A stretch of 64,000 nt of DNA from Izhakiella australiensis (GTDB lineage Bacteria; Pseudomonadota; Gammaproteobacteria; Enterobacterales; Enterobacteriaceae): contig NZ_MRUL01000001.1 in the NCBI RefSeq assembly GCF_002006995.1, forward strand, positions 620,001 to 684,000. The letters run 5' to 3'. Of this stretch, positions 1-10,256 are shown piece after piece. How positions within the stretch are numbered: the first letter of the stretch is position 1; each line of letters begins with the position of its first letter. Both the position numbers and the translations under genes were made by a program. The notes under the pieces are model-generated. The model did no database searches. It saw only the letters and a program-made list of their open reading frames with translations, and was not told the origin of the DNA.

Positions 1-523
1 CGAATAGCGAAAAATCCATTGGCACGCCAGCAATGGGATAGCCGCCGGTATAGATCAATGCCAGCCCGCGCGCGATACCCAGCATGGCGAGCGTGACGAT
101 AAAAGAGGGCATTCTGGCCCAGGCGATCAGCACGCCGTTGAACGCGCCGAGTAGTGCGCCAAGTCCCAGCCCGGCTGCGATGGCAAGATAAGGAGGCAGC
201 CCCCAGGCGGCCATAAGTCCGGCCATAATGGTACCGGTTAATGCCATCACCGAGCCAACGGAGAGATCAATACCGCCGGTGAGAATAGCGCAGGTCATGC
301 CAACGGCGATAATGGCGTTAATCGAAACCTGGCGGGCGATATTTGTCAGATTATTTTCCGTAAGAAAATTATCGCTGACTAATACCATGATAATAAATAC
401 CGCAATGAAGCCAATTAGCGGGAAGAAAACGGGATTCTCCGCCCAGCCTTTTAATTTATGAATAAAGGTGCCGTTACCGTTTTCCTGGCGAGGGTTCGAT
501 TTAATATTTGTCAGTAAGCTCAT
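1..523 (-). CDS. CUT2 sugar/polyol ABC transporter permease (partial, RbsC-like)
   Basis: Inner-membrane permease of a ribose/galactose-type sugar ABC transporter. Only the first 174 residues are inside the window; the C-terminus lies beyond base 1. Translation from the ATG at 523-521 shows hydrophobic segments near residues 33-50, 66-80 and 111-136 and the RbsC-type signature TGGIDLSVGS at 82-91. The start overlaps the ATPase stop by four bases (ATGA), which implies translational coupling. It is the last visible gene of a leftward operon aldolase - binding protein - ATPase - permease. The substrate is not readable from the sequence; context suggests a polyol or ketohexose. Confidence 0.9.
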   Translation of the reverse strand, partial: MSLLTNIKSNPRQENGNGTFIHKLKGWAENPVFFPLIGFIAVFIIMVLVSDNFLTENNLTNIARQVSINAIIAVGMTCAILTGGIDLSVGSVMALTGTIMAGLMAAWGLPPYLAIAAGLGLGALLGAFNGVLIAWARMPSFIVTLAMLGIARGLALIYTGGYPIAGVPMDFSLF

Positions 524-2019
524 TTTGCGTTTCCGGTGGCGTGTAACATGATGAGATTGGAATCGATCTGGCTCTCGGATAGTTCTGCGACAATGCGATT
601 TTCACGAAAAACGTTCACCCGGTCGCAGATGCCGATTATTTCCGGTAGCTCTGAAGAGATCATGATAATTGCCACGCCTTTAGCGGTGAGGGCGCGCATC
701 AGGTTATATATTTCCGCCTTTGCTCCAACATCAATGCCCCGCGTTGGTTCGTCAAAGATCAAAACTCTGCAATCATTATTTAACCAGCGGGCAATAACTA
801 CTTTCTGCTGATTTCCGCCGCTCAGATCCCCAACCCGCGTATTGACATCGGGCGTCTTGACCCTGACTTTTTCTACCAGATCACGCGCTTTGCCGGACTC
901 TTTTCTCCGGTTAATAAAGAAGCGCCATTGCTTTTCATCCGCGTGGTTATTCAGCACGATATTGTGCTTGACCGAAAAATCGAGCAGCAGCCCCTGAGAC
1001 TTTCGGTCTTCAGGCACAATGCCGATGCCTAATTGCAGCGCCGTGGCTGGTGAGGCGATTCTGACCTTTTTGTTCTGATAGGTGATTTCAATACTTTCTG
1101 GCTTATCAGCGCCGATCAGCGCCCGTACCGCTTCCGTGCGCCCGGATCCAACCAGCCCGGCAAAACCCAGGATCTCACCGGGATAAAGCCTGAAGCTCGT
1201 TGGCTGACTGCGCCGGTTAAGCTTGAGGTTGTCCACCTGTAAAACCGGCTGCTGGCGCACGACGGTGCTGTTTTTATCTGGAAAGGTATTTTCAAGCTTC
1301 CGTCCGACCATCATCTCGACTAAGGCATCCGGCGTGCTTTGCCGGACCGAAAGCGAGCCGATGTAGCTGCCATCACGCAGTACCGATATGCGATCGCAAA
1401 TCTCATAGATTTCTTCAAGATGGTGCGAAATAAAAAACATACCAACGCCGAGGGATCTGAGGTCGCGCATCACACCAAACAGGTGCTCAGCTTCTTTGGG
1501 CGTCAGCGTGGCCGTTGGCTCATCGAGTACCAGAATTTTTGCATCCAGCGAGAGCGCTTTGGCTATCTCAACAAACTGTTGATCGGCAATGCTTAATTGC
1601 TCCACTGGCTTATTAAGATTAATTTTTACTTCCAGGCTTTTAAAAATCAGCTGTGCCCTGGAGCGCATCGCTTTACGATTCAGCAGGCCAAACGAATTTT
1701 TCATCTCCCGATTAAGGAAAATATTTTCAACGGCATTCAGATGCGGAATTAACGATAACTCCTGAAAAATAATGCCAATGCCGCAGTCAATGGCGTCACG
1801 ATAGCTGGCGAAGTTTTTTTCAACGCCTTCCACGAGAATTTTGCCGTGGTCGGACTGGTAAATACCGCAGATGATTTTCATCAGCGTGGATTTTCCGGCG
1901 CCGTTTTCTCCCATCAGAGCATGAATCTCTCCCTTTTTCAGGGAGAGGTTGACATTATTAAGTGCCTTCACGCCGGGGAATGATTTACTAATATTTTCAA
2001 GCTCCAGTAAATTTTCCAT
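520..2019 (-). CDS. CUT2 sugar/polyol ABC transporter ATP-binding protein (RbsA-like)
   Basis: Cytoplasmic ATPase with two fused nucleotide-binding domains, 499 residues, the usual RbsA/MglA/XylG length. The first domain has a canonical Walker A (GENGAGKST, residues 37-45) and a weak signature (LSIADQQ); the second has a degenerate Walker A (GLVGSGRT) but a full signature LSGGNQQKVVIARWL, the usual asymmetry of this family. Walker B LVLDEPTA and LIFDEPTR are both visible. A GGAGTG ribosome site precedes the ATG at 2019. It energises the permease that overlaps its 3' end. Confidence 0.95.
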   Translation of the reverse strand: MENLLELENISKSFPGVKALNNVNLSLKKGEIHALMGENGAGKSTLMKIICGIYQSDHGKILVEGVEKNFASYRDAIDCGIGIIFQELSLIPHLNAVENIFLNREMKNSFGLLNRKAMRSRAQLIFKSLEVKINLNKPVEQLSIADQQFVEIAKALSLDAKILVLDEPTATLTPKEAEHLFGVMRDLRSLGVGMFFISHHLEEIYEICDRISVLRDGSYIGSLSVRQSTPDALVEMMVGRKLENTFPDKNSTVVRQQPVLQVDNLKLNRRSQPTSFRLYPGEILGFAGLVGSGRTEAVRALIGADKPESIEITYQNKKVRIASPATALQLGIGIVPEDRKSQGLLLDFSVKHNIVLNNHADEKQWRFFINRRKESGKARDLVEKVRVKTPDVNTRVGDLSGGNQQKVVIARWLNNDCRVLIFDEPTRGIDVGAKAEIYNLMRALTAKGVAIIMISSELPEIIGICDRVNVFRENRIVAELSESQIDSNLIMLHATGNAK

Positions 2020-2068
2020 CTTTCACTCCGGGTAGCGTCAGGTTTTGCCGTGGCAGCGGGATGCCGGT

Positions 2069-3001
2069 TTACCAGTGAAAATCTTTGGCATTTTCTTTGG
2101 TAACCAGCTTCACATCGACGGGGATGGTGGCCGGAATGTGCGCACCCCAGTGTTTAGCCAGCGCGATGCCCAGTGCGATGCGCAGCTGGTCACGTGGGAA
2201 CTGCCCGGAGGTAGCGATAAAGTGCGGGTTGCCTTTGGCGATAATATCGACTGCTTCGGGGTAGCCATCGACAGAAACCATCTTCACGTCTTTGCCCGAG
2301 GCATCAATTGCCGCAATAGCCCCCAGCGCGCCGCTGTCATTCACGCTGAATAACCCTTTCAGCGTTGGCGCCGATTGCAGAATATTTTCGGTTACATTGA
2401 GCGCCGTAGCGCGGTCCTGATGGCCGTTTTGACGGGTGACAATTTTCATGCCCGGGTTTTCTTTGATTGCCGCTTCAAAACCCTTAACGCGTTCGAGGAT
2501 CGGTACTACCGCAATGCCATCAAGGATCGCCACATCGCCTTTACCGCCTAGTTTTTCGGCCAGGTATTTTCCGGCAATGTAACCGGCATCGTAGTTTTTC
2601 GAACCAACGTAGGAATCAACGGGACCGCTGGCCTGTGCATCAACGGCAACCACCGTAACGCCTTTTTCTTTGGCATCCATCACCGCAGACTGAACGCCAA
2701 CGGAATCGGTTGGGTTAATCAGCAGGATATCGATATTTTCCTGCAACATATCTTCAATATCGTTCACCTGCTTGGAGACGTTATTGCGCGCGTCTGTTAC
2801 CAACACCTGAGCGCCAATTTCCGTCGCCGCCTCTTCCAGCGATTTTTTCATTAACACTAAATATGAGTTATTTAGCGTTTGAAAAGAGATGCCTATTTTT
2901 AACTTATGCGCCGCCTTGTCTTCCGCGTGTCCTGCAAAAGAAACGGACAGCATGGAGAACAGAAAAAACACGCAGGCCGCGACCTTTTTTACATTTTTCA
3001 T
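2069..3001 (-). CDS. Periplasmic sugar/polyol-binding protein (RbsB-like)
   Basis: Substrate-binding subunit of the CUT2 transporter, 310 residues from the ATG at 3001. That start is chosen because it opens a normal Sec signal peptide (basic MKNVKK, hydrophobic core, cleavage probably after AGHA), whereas the upstream in-frame Met at 3064 would add 21 hydrophilic residues and overlap the aldolase. The body is a type I periplasmic-binding (Peripla_BP_4) fold with LLINPTDSVGVQSAV and later VSVDGYPEA, as in RbsB. It lies 40 bases after the aldolase gene and before the ATPase in one operon. Confidence 0.92.
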   Translation of the reverse strand: MKNVKKVAACVFFLFSMLSVSFAGHAEDKAAHKLKIGISFQTLNNSYLVLMKKSLEEAATEIGAQVLVTDARNNVSKQVNDIEDMLQENIDILLINPTDSVGVQSAVMDAKEKGVTVVAVDAQASGPVDSYVGSKNYDAGYIAGKYLAEKLGGKGDVAILDGIAVVPILERVKGFEAAIKENPGMKIVTRQNGHQDRATALNVTENILQSAPTLKGLFSVNDSGALGAIAAIDASGKDVKMVSVDGYPEAVDIIAKGNPHFIATSGQFPRDQLRIALGIALAKHWGAHIPATIPVDVKLVTKENAKDFHW

Positions 3002-3041
3002 TTTATTCACCGGGTTTTGGTTTGAGGTAAGAGTCCAACGA

Positions 3042-4273
<1,232 letters not shown>

Positions 4274-5446
4274 GTGACAGATTTTAGTTTGATTTCCAAT
4301 ACGCCCCGACGCGCCAGGCAGGGTAACGAACTGGTCGCGCTAAGAGCGCTGAGACGTTTCGGCGCCCTGAGCCGGGCAGATTTAGCGCGTAAGATGGGAT
4401 TAAACCGCTCATCGTCCGGCCATATTATCGCCGAGCTGATTAGCAGCGGGTTGGTACGGGAAGTCAGCACGGCCAGCAAGCAGAATCATCCCGGTGCCGC
4501 GCGGGGACGCCCCGGCATCCTGCTGGAGCTGGTGCCAGAGGCCGCCTATTTTCTCGGTATTGAAATTGGCGTGGAGCATATCACCACGGCGTTAATTGAC
4601 CTGACCGCCGCGGTGGTTGATCTGCGCCAGCAGCCATTTGAAGGCGGCTCGACCAGCGTTGAGGACGCTATCGCTCAATCAGTGGCGCTGGCGCTGTCAA
4701 TGTGCAGCGCTGAGATGAAGGCAAAACTGGAAGGGGTTGGCTTTTCCGTCCCGGCGCAGATGAACAATGAAGGTTTTATCTTTCATGCGCCGCTGTTGCG
4801 CTGGCATGAGATCCGTTTTTTAGAACTGGCTAAAACGGCGCTGCCGGCTGATATTCCAATTGCCGTTGAAAACGACGCCAACGCCTTTGCGATTGGCGAG
4901 CTGTATCAGTCCGGCACCACCCAGGGGGTGATTTTATTTCTGGTGATTGAAAGCGGCGTCGGCGGTGGCCTGCTGATTGACGGCAAGCTATTTCGCGGCG
5001 GTAACGGCCTGGCGGGGGAAATCGGCCATCTGGTGATCCGTGATGGCGACGACGGCGAGAGGACGCTGGAGTCGGTAATAGGGCTGGAAAAGCTGCTTTC
5101 GCGCTATCGCGTTCAGTCCGGAAAAAAAGACATTTCCGTTGCGTCATTTATCAAAGACGTATGTGAACGTGAACCGGTGGCGGTGACGCTGGCCGACGAA
5201 TGGGCGAAATATCTCGGTTTCGCGCTGGTGCAGGCGGGGAGAATTATCGACCCTAACCGCATTGTATTAGGTGGCTCAATGGCGGCGTTGTATGACCTGG
5301 TGTCTGTAAGGGTACATGCTTACGTTGAGAAATATCAGGATACGCCTTTTCCATTACCGGAAATCGTGCTGGATAAAAGTGCGGAATCAGGTTCGGCTTT
5401 TGGTGCCGCCTGTATATTGCATCAAAAATTTCTGTCACTGGCTTAA
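4274..5446 (+). CDS. ROK-family transcriptional regulator (NagC/XylR-like)
   Basis: Sugar-responsive DNA-binding protein, 390 residues, starting at GTG 4274. Residues about 15-65 form a winged helix-turn-helix (ALRRFGALSRADLARKMGLN, then IAELISSGLV). The ROK domain follows, with VENDANAFAIGELY and SGVGGGLLIDGKLFRGGNGLAGEIGHL. The Cys-rich zinc motif that normally follows EIGH in NagC/Mlc is absent: the segment reads RDGDDGERTLESV with no cysteine. It diverges from the aldolase/ABC operon and precedes the kinase, so it probably represses both arms, with a pathway sugar as inducer. That role is inferred from position. Confidence 0.9.
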   Translation: MTDFSLISNTPRRARQGNELVALRALRRFGALSRADLARKMGLNRSSSGHIIAELISSGLVREVSTASKQNHPGAARGRPGILLELVPEAAYFLGIEIGVEHITTALIDLTAAVVDLRQQPFEGGSTSVEDAIAQSVALALSMCSAEMKAKLEGVGFSVPAQMNNEGFIFHAPLLRWHEIRFLELAKTALPADIPIAVENDANAFAIGELYQSGTTQGVILFLVIESGVGGGLLIDGKLFRGGNGLAGEIGHLVIRDGDDGERTLESVIGLEKLLSRYRVQSGKKDISVASFIKDVCEREPVAVTLADEWAKYLGFALVQAGRIIDPNRIVLGGSMAALYDLVSVRVHAYVEKYQDTPFPLPEIVLDKSAESGSAFGAACILHQKFLSLA

Positions 5447-5460
5447 TACTGTATTGCAAT

Positions 5461-5483
5461 GCTGACTGTTTATTACGGTCAGC
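5461..5483. terminator. Hairpin between regulator and kinase genes
   Basis: GCTGAC (5461-5466) pairs with GTCAGC (5478-5483) across an 11-base loop, 15 bases after the ROK stop codon. There is no T-run after it, so it may be an attenuating or mRNA-end hairpin rather than a strong terminator. Confidence 0.4.
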
Positions 5484-5553
5484 GTATTAAATAATAAATT
5501 AATTAAAAATCTCTTTTATCTGAACGTATCCATTTTAACGTGGAGTGTACTCT

Positions 5554-6546
5554 ATGTACGTTAATCTTACGCTGGCACCAGATGAACTCGGGCCAACAAT
5601 AACCATCGGTGAAATTCTGGTGGAAATAATGGCAAAGAAACAAGGTGAAGGATTCTCCGAGCCGTTAGATCTTACTGGCCCTTATCCGAGTGGCGCCCCG
5701 GCTATATTTATTGATCAATGTGCAAAAATTAGCGGCAATGCCGGTATGATTGGCTCCGTAGGGGATGATGACTTCGGCAGAGTTAATATTGAACGTTTAA
5801 AAAAGGATGGTGTTGATACCTCCGCTATTACTATTGATCCGCTATTGCCGACAGGAAGCGCCTTTGTGCGCTATCGCAATGATGGTGCGAGAGACTTTGT
5901 TTTTAATATTTCTACCTCAGCGGCGGGGAATATTATAAAAAACAGAGAAAGTGAATCCCTGATTGCTAGCGCAGGCCATATTCATATTATGGGTACGGTA
6001 CTTTCTATTCCCGGCGCCTGGCCGCTGATTGAATATGCAGTGGAAAAGATAAAACGACGTGGCGGCACACTCTCTCTTGACCCGAATGTTCGTAAAGAGA
6101 TTAAGTCGGACTCGGTATTCTCGCAGCGACTTTCATATTTATTGAGTAAAACCGATCTGCTTTTACCCTCGGATGAGGAAATACTCATCGTGGCGGATAC
6201 TGACGATTTTGACGCGGCTCTGAAATATGTCTTTTCCGCCGGGGTAAAAGAAGTGGTCCTGAAGCAAGGTCGCGATGGCGCTACCTGCTATCACCATAGC
6301 GGCAGTGTAAATCATTGCAGTGCTTTTGAGGTTACGGAAATTGACCCGACGGGAGCCGGTGATTGCTTTGGCGGCGCCTATGTTGGCTGCCTGCGCCTGG
6401 GCATGTCGACGCCGCAAGCGCTGGTCCGCGCCAACGCCGCAGGTGCCAGAAACGTTCAGTTTATCGGCCCGATGGAAGGCAGCGCCAGCCTGCAAGAGCT
6501 GGAAATGTTCATTACTGATACCCCGAGGAGAACAGGATGCAAGTGA
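5554..6546 (+). CDS. PfkB-family sugar kinase
   Basis: Ribokinase-fold carbohydrate kinase, 330 residues from ATG 5554, chosen because TGGAG at 5541-5545 is correctly spaced; an in-frame GTG at 5545 would add three residues but sit on that site. The N-terminal ITIGEILVEIMAK and the GxGD-type motif DPTGAGDCFGGAY near the C-terminus, with its catalytic Asp, mark the PfkB family. With GatYZ-type aldolase subunits in the cluster, the likely substrate is D-tagatose or another ketohexose, or its monophosphate. Its stop lies ten bases inside the gatZ-like gene, so the two are coupled. Substrate specificity is inference. Confidence 0.88.
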   Translation: MYVNLTLAPDELGPTITIGEILVEIMAKKQGEGFSEPLDLTGPYPSGAPAIFIDQCAKISGNAGMIGSVGDDDFGRVNIERLKKDGVDTSAITIDPLLPTGSAFVRYRNDGARDFVFNISTSAAGNIIKNRESESLIASAGHIHIMGTVLSIPGAWPLIEYAVEKIKRRGGTLSLDPNVRKEIKSDSVFSQRLSYLLSKTDLLLPSDEEILIVADTDDFDAALKYVFSAGVKEVVLKQGRDGATCYHHSGSVNHCSAFEVTEIDPTGAGDCFGGAYVGCLRLGMSTPQALVRANAAGARNVQFIGPMEGSASLQELEMFITDTPRRTGCK

Positions 6547-7808
6547 CGCTTGAAGAGTTGAAAACCTACAGAATAAATGGCTCCCCTAAAGGGATAACCT
6601 CGGTCTGTTCGGCACATCCTCTGGTTCTGCGCGCCGCTTTGCGTCTTGGCCGCGACAGCAATAGCAGCGTATTGATTGAAGCAACCTGTAATCAGGTCAA
6701 TCATCAGGGCGGCTACACTGGGATGCAGCCGCGCGATTTTGCGGCGTTGGTTTACACGCTCGCGGATGAAGAGGGTTGTCCGAGGCAGCTGATTATTCTG
6801 GGCGGCGATCATCTCGGCCCTAACCCCTGGAAACATCTGCTGGCGGAAGAGGCGCTGCTGGAAGCAGAAAAAATGGTCAGCGCTTATATTGAGGCCGGAT
6901 TTAGCAAAATCCATATCGATACCTCAATGGGATGCGAAGGCGAGCCGACGGCGCTGGCTGATGAGCTGGTCTCACAGCGTGCCACGCGATTGATTAAGGT
7001 CGCTGAAGCGGCAGCGGCACGTAGCGGTCAGTCGCTGCCGCTTTACATTATCGGCACCGAAGTGCCCCCTCCCGGCGGCGCTGACCACCTGATATCAACG
7101 CTTGAACCAACCGATCCGCATGCCGCTCGTCGTACCCTGGCGGTCCACCGTAACGCGCTGCGCGATGCAGGGCTGGCCGCGGTTGCCGACCGGATTTTGG
7201 GGCTGGTAGTGCAGCCGGGCGTGGAATTTGGTAATAGCAACGTTATTCATTATCAGCGTGAAAAAGCACGCGGGCTGTCGGCGGTTCTCGATATTGAACC
7301 CGGTCTGGTATTTGAAGCTCACTCAACTGATTATCAGGGCCAGCAGCCACTGTCTCAGCTGGTGGAGGATGGCTACGCTATTCTCAAAGTCGGGCCGGAA
7401 CTGACCTTCGCCGTCAGGGAGGCATTGTTCGCACTCGATCTGATTGCCAGTGAAATGTTTGCGGAATATCCCGAGCGGAATCTGCATCGGTTGGTTGAAA
7501 AACTGATGCTGGACAAACCCAACGGCTGGCAAAGCCATTACCACGGCGATGAACATCAGCGCTATTTATTGCGGCATTACTCACTGTCAGACCGCATTCG
7601 CTACTACTGGACGGAACCTGAAGCCCGTACCGGCGTTGACACCTTGCTTAATCAAATGCGTGGCGTCACGGTACCGTTGCCGCTGATCATGCAATATCTC
7701 CCCGGCGCGGAACAGTTTGCTGAATGTCGATTCGAGCCGGAAGAAGCCATTATCTGGCGCGTGCTGAAAGTACTTAATTATTATCATCGCGCTTGCCGCG
7801 TTAATTAA
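6537..7808 (+). CDS. gatZ: D-tagatose-1,6-bisphosphate aldolase subunit, GatZ/KbaZ type
   Basis: TIM-barrel partner of the GatY/KbaY aldolase, 423 residues (E. coli GatZ about 420). Strong family blocks are VCSAHPLVLRAALR, LIEATCNQVNHQGGYTGM, IILGGDHLGPNPW, IGTEVPPPGGA, VVQPGVEFGNSNVI and ILKVGPELTFAVREALF. In GatYZ and KbaYZ this subunit has no known separate catalytic role and stabilises the catalytic subunit. The gene starts inside the kinase gene (ATG 6537, site GAGGAG) and is 22 bases from the SDR. The catalytic subunit is on the other side of the regulator, in a divergent operon, which is unusual because gatY and gatZ are normally adjacent. Confidence 0.93.
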   Translation: MQVTLEELKTYRINGSPKGITSVCSAHPLVLRAALRLGRDSNSSVLIEATCNQVNHQGGYTGMQPRDFAALVYTLADEEGCPRQLIILGGDHLGPNPWKHLLAEEALLEAEKMVSAYIEAGFSKIHIDTSMGCEGEPTALADELVSQRATRLIKVAEAAAARSGQSLPLYIIGTEVPPPGGADHLISTLEPTDPHAARRTLAVHRNALRDAGLAAVADRILGLVVQPGVEFGNSNVIHYQREKARGLSAVLDIEPGLVFEAHSTDYQGQQPLSQLVEDGYAILKVGPELTFAVREALFALDLIASEMFAEYPERNLHRLVEKLMLDKPNGWQSHYHGDEHQRYLLRHYSLSDRIRYYWTEPEARTGVDTLLNQMRGVTVPLPLIMQYLPGAEQFAECRFEPEEAIIWRVLKVLNYYHRACRVN

Positions 7809-7830
7809 ACCTGTAAAAAAGGTAGATAAC

Positions 7831-8559
7831 ATGACCGACGCTCTACAAAACAAAATTGCCGTTGTCACCGGCGCCGCTTCCGGCATCGGACTTGCCTGCA
7901 CCCAGGCATTGATTGCCTGCGGCGCAACGGTAGTCATGGTTGATCGCGACATCCAGGCACTGCAACGCATTGCTGAGCAGTATCAGGATAAGGTTATTCC
8001 TTTCGTTACCGACCTGCTTGATGCGCAAAGCTGTGCGCAAATGATCCCCGGTATCCTGGAGAAAACCGGACGGATTGATATTTTGCACGCCAATGCAGGT
8101 TGCTACATCGGCGGGGATTTAGTCGATGCCGATCCGCAGGCTATCGACCGGCTGATTAATCTCAACGTCTCGACGGTGATAAAAAACGTCCGCGACGTGC
8201 TGCCGCATATGATTGAACGCGGAGAGGGCGATATTGTGGTAACCAGCTCCGTCGCTGGCCATTTTCCGGTTCACTGGGAGCCGGTGTACTCCGCGTCAAA
8301 ATGGGCGATGACCTCCTTTGTGCAGACCACGCGTCGGCAAATTAATAAGCACGGCATCCGCATCGGTTCGGTGTCGCCAGGTCCGGTTATCAGTGCGCTG
8401 CTTGCCGACTGGCCGGAGGAAAACCTGCGCAAAGCAAAAGAAACCGGTAGCCTGATGGAGCCATCAGAAGTAGCCGAGGCGATTATTTTTATGCTGAGTC
8501 GTCCGCGCACCGTGACTATCCGGGATATTGTGATTCTGCCTTCCGCGCAGGATCTGTAG
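7831..8559 (+). CDS. SDR polyol dehydrogenase (ribitol 2-dehydrogenase-like)
   Basis: NAD-dependent short-chain dehydrogenase, 242 residues. The cofactor motif TGAASGIG is near residue 14, NAG near 88, and the catalytic Tyr/Lys pair is in YSASKWA. Similarity to Klebsiella ribitol dehydrogenase as I remember it is extensive, including HANAGCYIGG, WEPVYSASK, TTRRQ and the C-terminal TIRDIVILP. In this cluster it probably oxidises a hexitol such as galactitol or altritol to the ketose that the PfkB kinase phosphorylates. It is the last gene of the rightward operon and is followed by the first repeat cluster. Confidence 0.88.
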   Translation: MTDALQNKIAVVTGAASGIGLACTQALIACGATVVMVDRDIQALQRIAEQYQDKVIPFVTDLLDAQSCAQMIPGILEKTGRIDILHANAGCYIGGDLVDADPQAIDRLINLNVSTVIKNVRDVLPHMIERGEGDIVVTSSVAGHFPVHWEPVYSASKWAMTSFVQTTRRQINKHGIRIGSVSPGPVISALLADWPEENLRKAKETGSLMEPSEVAEAIIFMLSRPRTVTIRDIVILPSAQDL

Positions 8560-8749
8560 TCGGAGGTGGGATGGGGTGTTATTTGTCATGGCTCCCATTC
8601 CCCCGGACTGGTTTTTTTCACCGCCGGTGGGGCTGTGGTTACGTGGATTATTTCACCTGTGGTGGATTGTTTTATTCACCTCTGGTGGGTTATTCCGTTC
8701 GCCTGTTCGGCCAGTGCCGTAGTTGCCCGCCGCTGCGGATGAATGGTAA

Positions 8750-8773
8750 GAGGCCATCATTCGTCATGGCCTC
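8750..8773 (+). repeat. Covarying hairpin, copy A0
   Basis: GAGGCCAT (8750-8757), loop CATTCGTC, ATGGCCTC (8766-8773). Relative to copy C the fourth G-C pair has become A-T on both arms, a compensatory change. Confidence 0.75.
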
Positions 8774-8859
8774 CCCGGACGTTTTATTCACCGACGGTGG
8801 GTTATTCCGTTCGCCTGTTCGGCCAGTGTCGTAGTTGCCCGCCGCTGCGGGCGACCGGC

Positions 8860-8887
8860 AAGGGGCCGCCATGCGTCGCGGCCCCTT
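8860..8887 (+). repeat. Covarying hairpin, copy A1
   Basis: AAGGGGCCGC (8860-8869), loop CATGCGTC, GCGGCCCCTT (8878-8887); a perfect 10-bp stem. A shorter hairpin GCCCGC-CGCT-GCGGGC stands just before it at 8837-8852. Confidence 0.8.
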
Positions 8888-9147
8888 GACCCCGGACTTT
8901 TCGGCTGCTTCTGCGTGGCTGCGCCATTCCCTCACTCATTCAGCCTGCCTGACGGGCCGTTCGCGATGCGTTCCCGACGCAGCGCTTACTTTCGCCGCCT
9001 CCCTGCGGCTCACCCTGGCGGGCTTCATTCGTTCGGCGCAGAAAAGCCTGAGTGGAGCAGGTTTGTGGCGATGATGCTGGTGTTTTGATTTTAAAAGCAA
9101 AGGCGATAATCCGGCTCTTATCGGCTTTTGTTTTTTTACCCGAAGCG

Positions 9148-9273
9148 ATGATGAAGTTTACGGGGGAGGAGAAGGCCCGGCTGATTTCAGCAGACTCGCG
9201 GCCAGGGATGGCCGCGCGTCAGGCCACACGGACGTGCTTGTGCCGGTGCAGAAAGCAGCCGGGCCTTCTGTGA
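9148..9273 (+). other. Conserved 126-base open frame in repeat, copy A
   Basis: ATG to TGA encoding 41 residues beginning MMKFTGEEKARLISA and ending KQPGLL. The same frame of identical length occurs at 13441-13566 and 14215-14340 (minus strand) and 20668-20793 (plus strand). No convincing ribosome site precedes it, so coding is uncertain; conservation may simply follow from the repeat. Confidence 0.3.
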
Positions 9274-9510
9274 CCTGTGCGCAGAGCTTACAGCGATGAT
9301 TGCCTGCCGTTTGCTACCTGCTCAAACGGACGTGCTTGTGCCAGCGCGAAAAGCTGCCGGGCCTTCTGTGACCGTCGTGCCGGGCTTGCAGCATGCGCGA
9401 CAATATCGGCAGGCACGGCAGCGTTTTCGCGAGTTTTATCTGATGTTGCAGACGGCGTTCAGCGACAGGTTAAAGATGCCGCCGCCTGGTGGACAGGGCG
9501 GCGGTGATGG

Positions 9511-10245
9511 TTATGAACGGGAAGAGGATAGGAATTTACGCGTGCGCTCATGCCGGGGCTGATTAAATACCTGTTCCGGCGTTCCGTCCTCGACCACTGC
9601 GCCGTCTGCCATAAAAATTATCCGATCCGCGACATCGCGGGCGAATGACATTTCATGGGTGACCAGCAGCAGAGTTGTTTGATGATCGACGATAGAGCGA
9701 ATAACCTGCAATACCTCTCCGACCAGCTCCGGGTCGAGTGCCGACGTCGGCTCATCAAACAAAATCACCTTTGGTTTCACCGCCAGCGCACGGGCGATAG
9801 CAACACGCTGCTGCTGTCCGCCGGACAGCACCGCCGGATAGCTGTGGGCTTTTTCCCGCAGCCCGACGCGATCAAGCAGCTGCAGGCCGGTTTCATTGGC
9901 CTGCGCTTTGGCGATTTTTTTGCCGACGATCAGCGCTTCGGTGATGTTCTCCAGCGCGGTTTTATTTTTAAACAGGTTATAATGCTGGAATACCATGCCG
10001 GTATGGGCGCGCAGCGCGGTTTCCTGCTGGCGGGTAAGGGTCGCCGCCTGTACCTCGGTATCGGCGATTTGCAGGCTGCCGCTATCGGGTTTTTCCAGCA
10101 GGTTAATGCAGCGCAGCAGCGTCGACTTTCCCGAACCGGAAGGACCGATAATCGCCACCACCTGGCCCTGCGCCACCTCCAGAGAAATATCCCTGAGCAC
10201 CGCATTATCGCCGAAAGATTTATGCAAATGACTGATTTTCAGCAT
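9511..10245 (-). CDS. Polar amino-acid ABC transporter ATP-binding protein
   Basis: ATPase of the HisP/GlnQ/TcyN class, 244 residues. Walker A GPSGSGKST is at 34-42, signature LSGGQQQRVAIARAL, Walker B VILFDEPTSALDPE and the switch His in LLLVTHEMSFARDVAD. The C-terminal GTPEQVFNQPRHERTRKFL is typical of amino-acid importers. It is the third gene of a leftward operon binding protein - permease - ATPase, separated from the permease by 11 bases. Context and similarity suggest cystine or another polar amino acid; the substrate is not proven. Confidence 0.93.
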   Translation of the reverse strand: MLKISHLHKSFGDNAVLRDISLEVAQGQVVAIIGPSGSGKSTLLRCINLLEKPDSGSLQIADTEVQAATLTRQQETALRAHTGMVFQHYNLFKNKTALENITEALIVGKKIAKAQANETGLQLLDRVGLREKAHSYPAVLSGGQQQRVAIARALAVKPKVILFDEPTSALDPELVGEVLQVIRSIVDHQTTLLLVTHEMSFARDVADRIIFMADGAVVEDGTPEQVFNQPRHERTRKFLSSSRS

Positions 10246-10256
10246 GTCGGAGATCC

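Larger units (their letters stand above)
8577..9396 (+). repeat. Composite intergenic repeat cluster A
   Basis: About 950 non-coding bases between the tail-to-tail 3' ends of the SDR gene and the ABC ATPase gene. In order it shows several CACC-N3-GGTG mini-hairpins (about 8617, 8651, 8677 and 8787) two of which are followed by TTATTCCGTTCGCC; a degenerate and then an intact copy of the GC-rich hairpin block (8720-8790 and 8835-8925); a conserved block ending GCGCAGAAAAGCCTG; the 126-base open frame (9148-9273); and two units of the roughly 100-base repeat (from about 9225 and 9323). The same modules recur at 13255-14952 (inverted) and 20158-21203. Open frames crossing it are not preserved between copies except the 126-base one. 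Confidence 0.85.
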
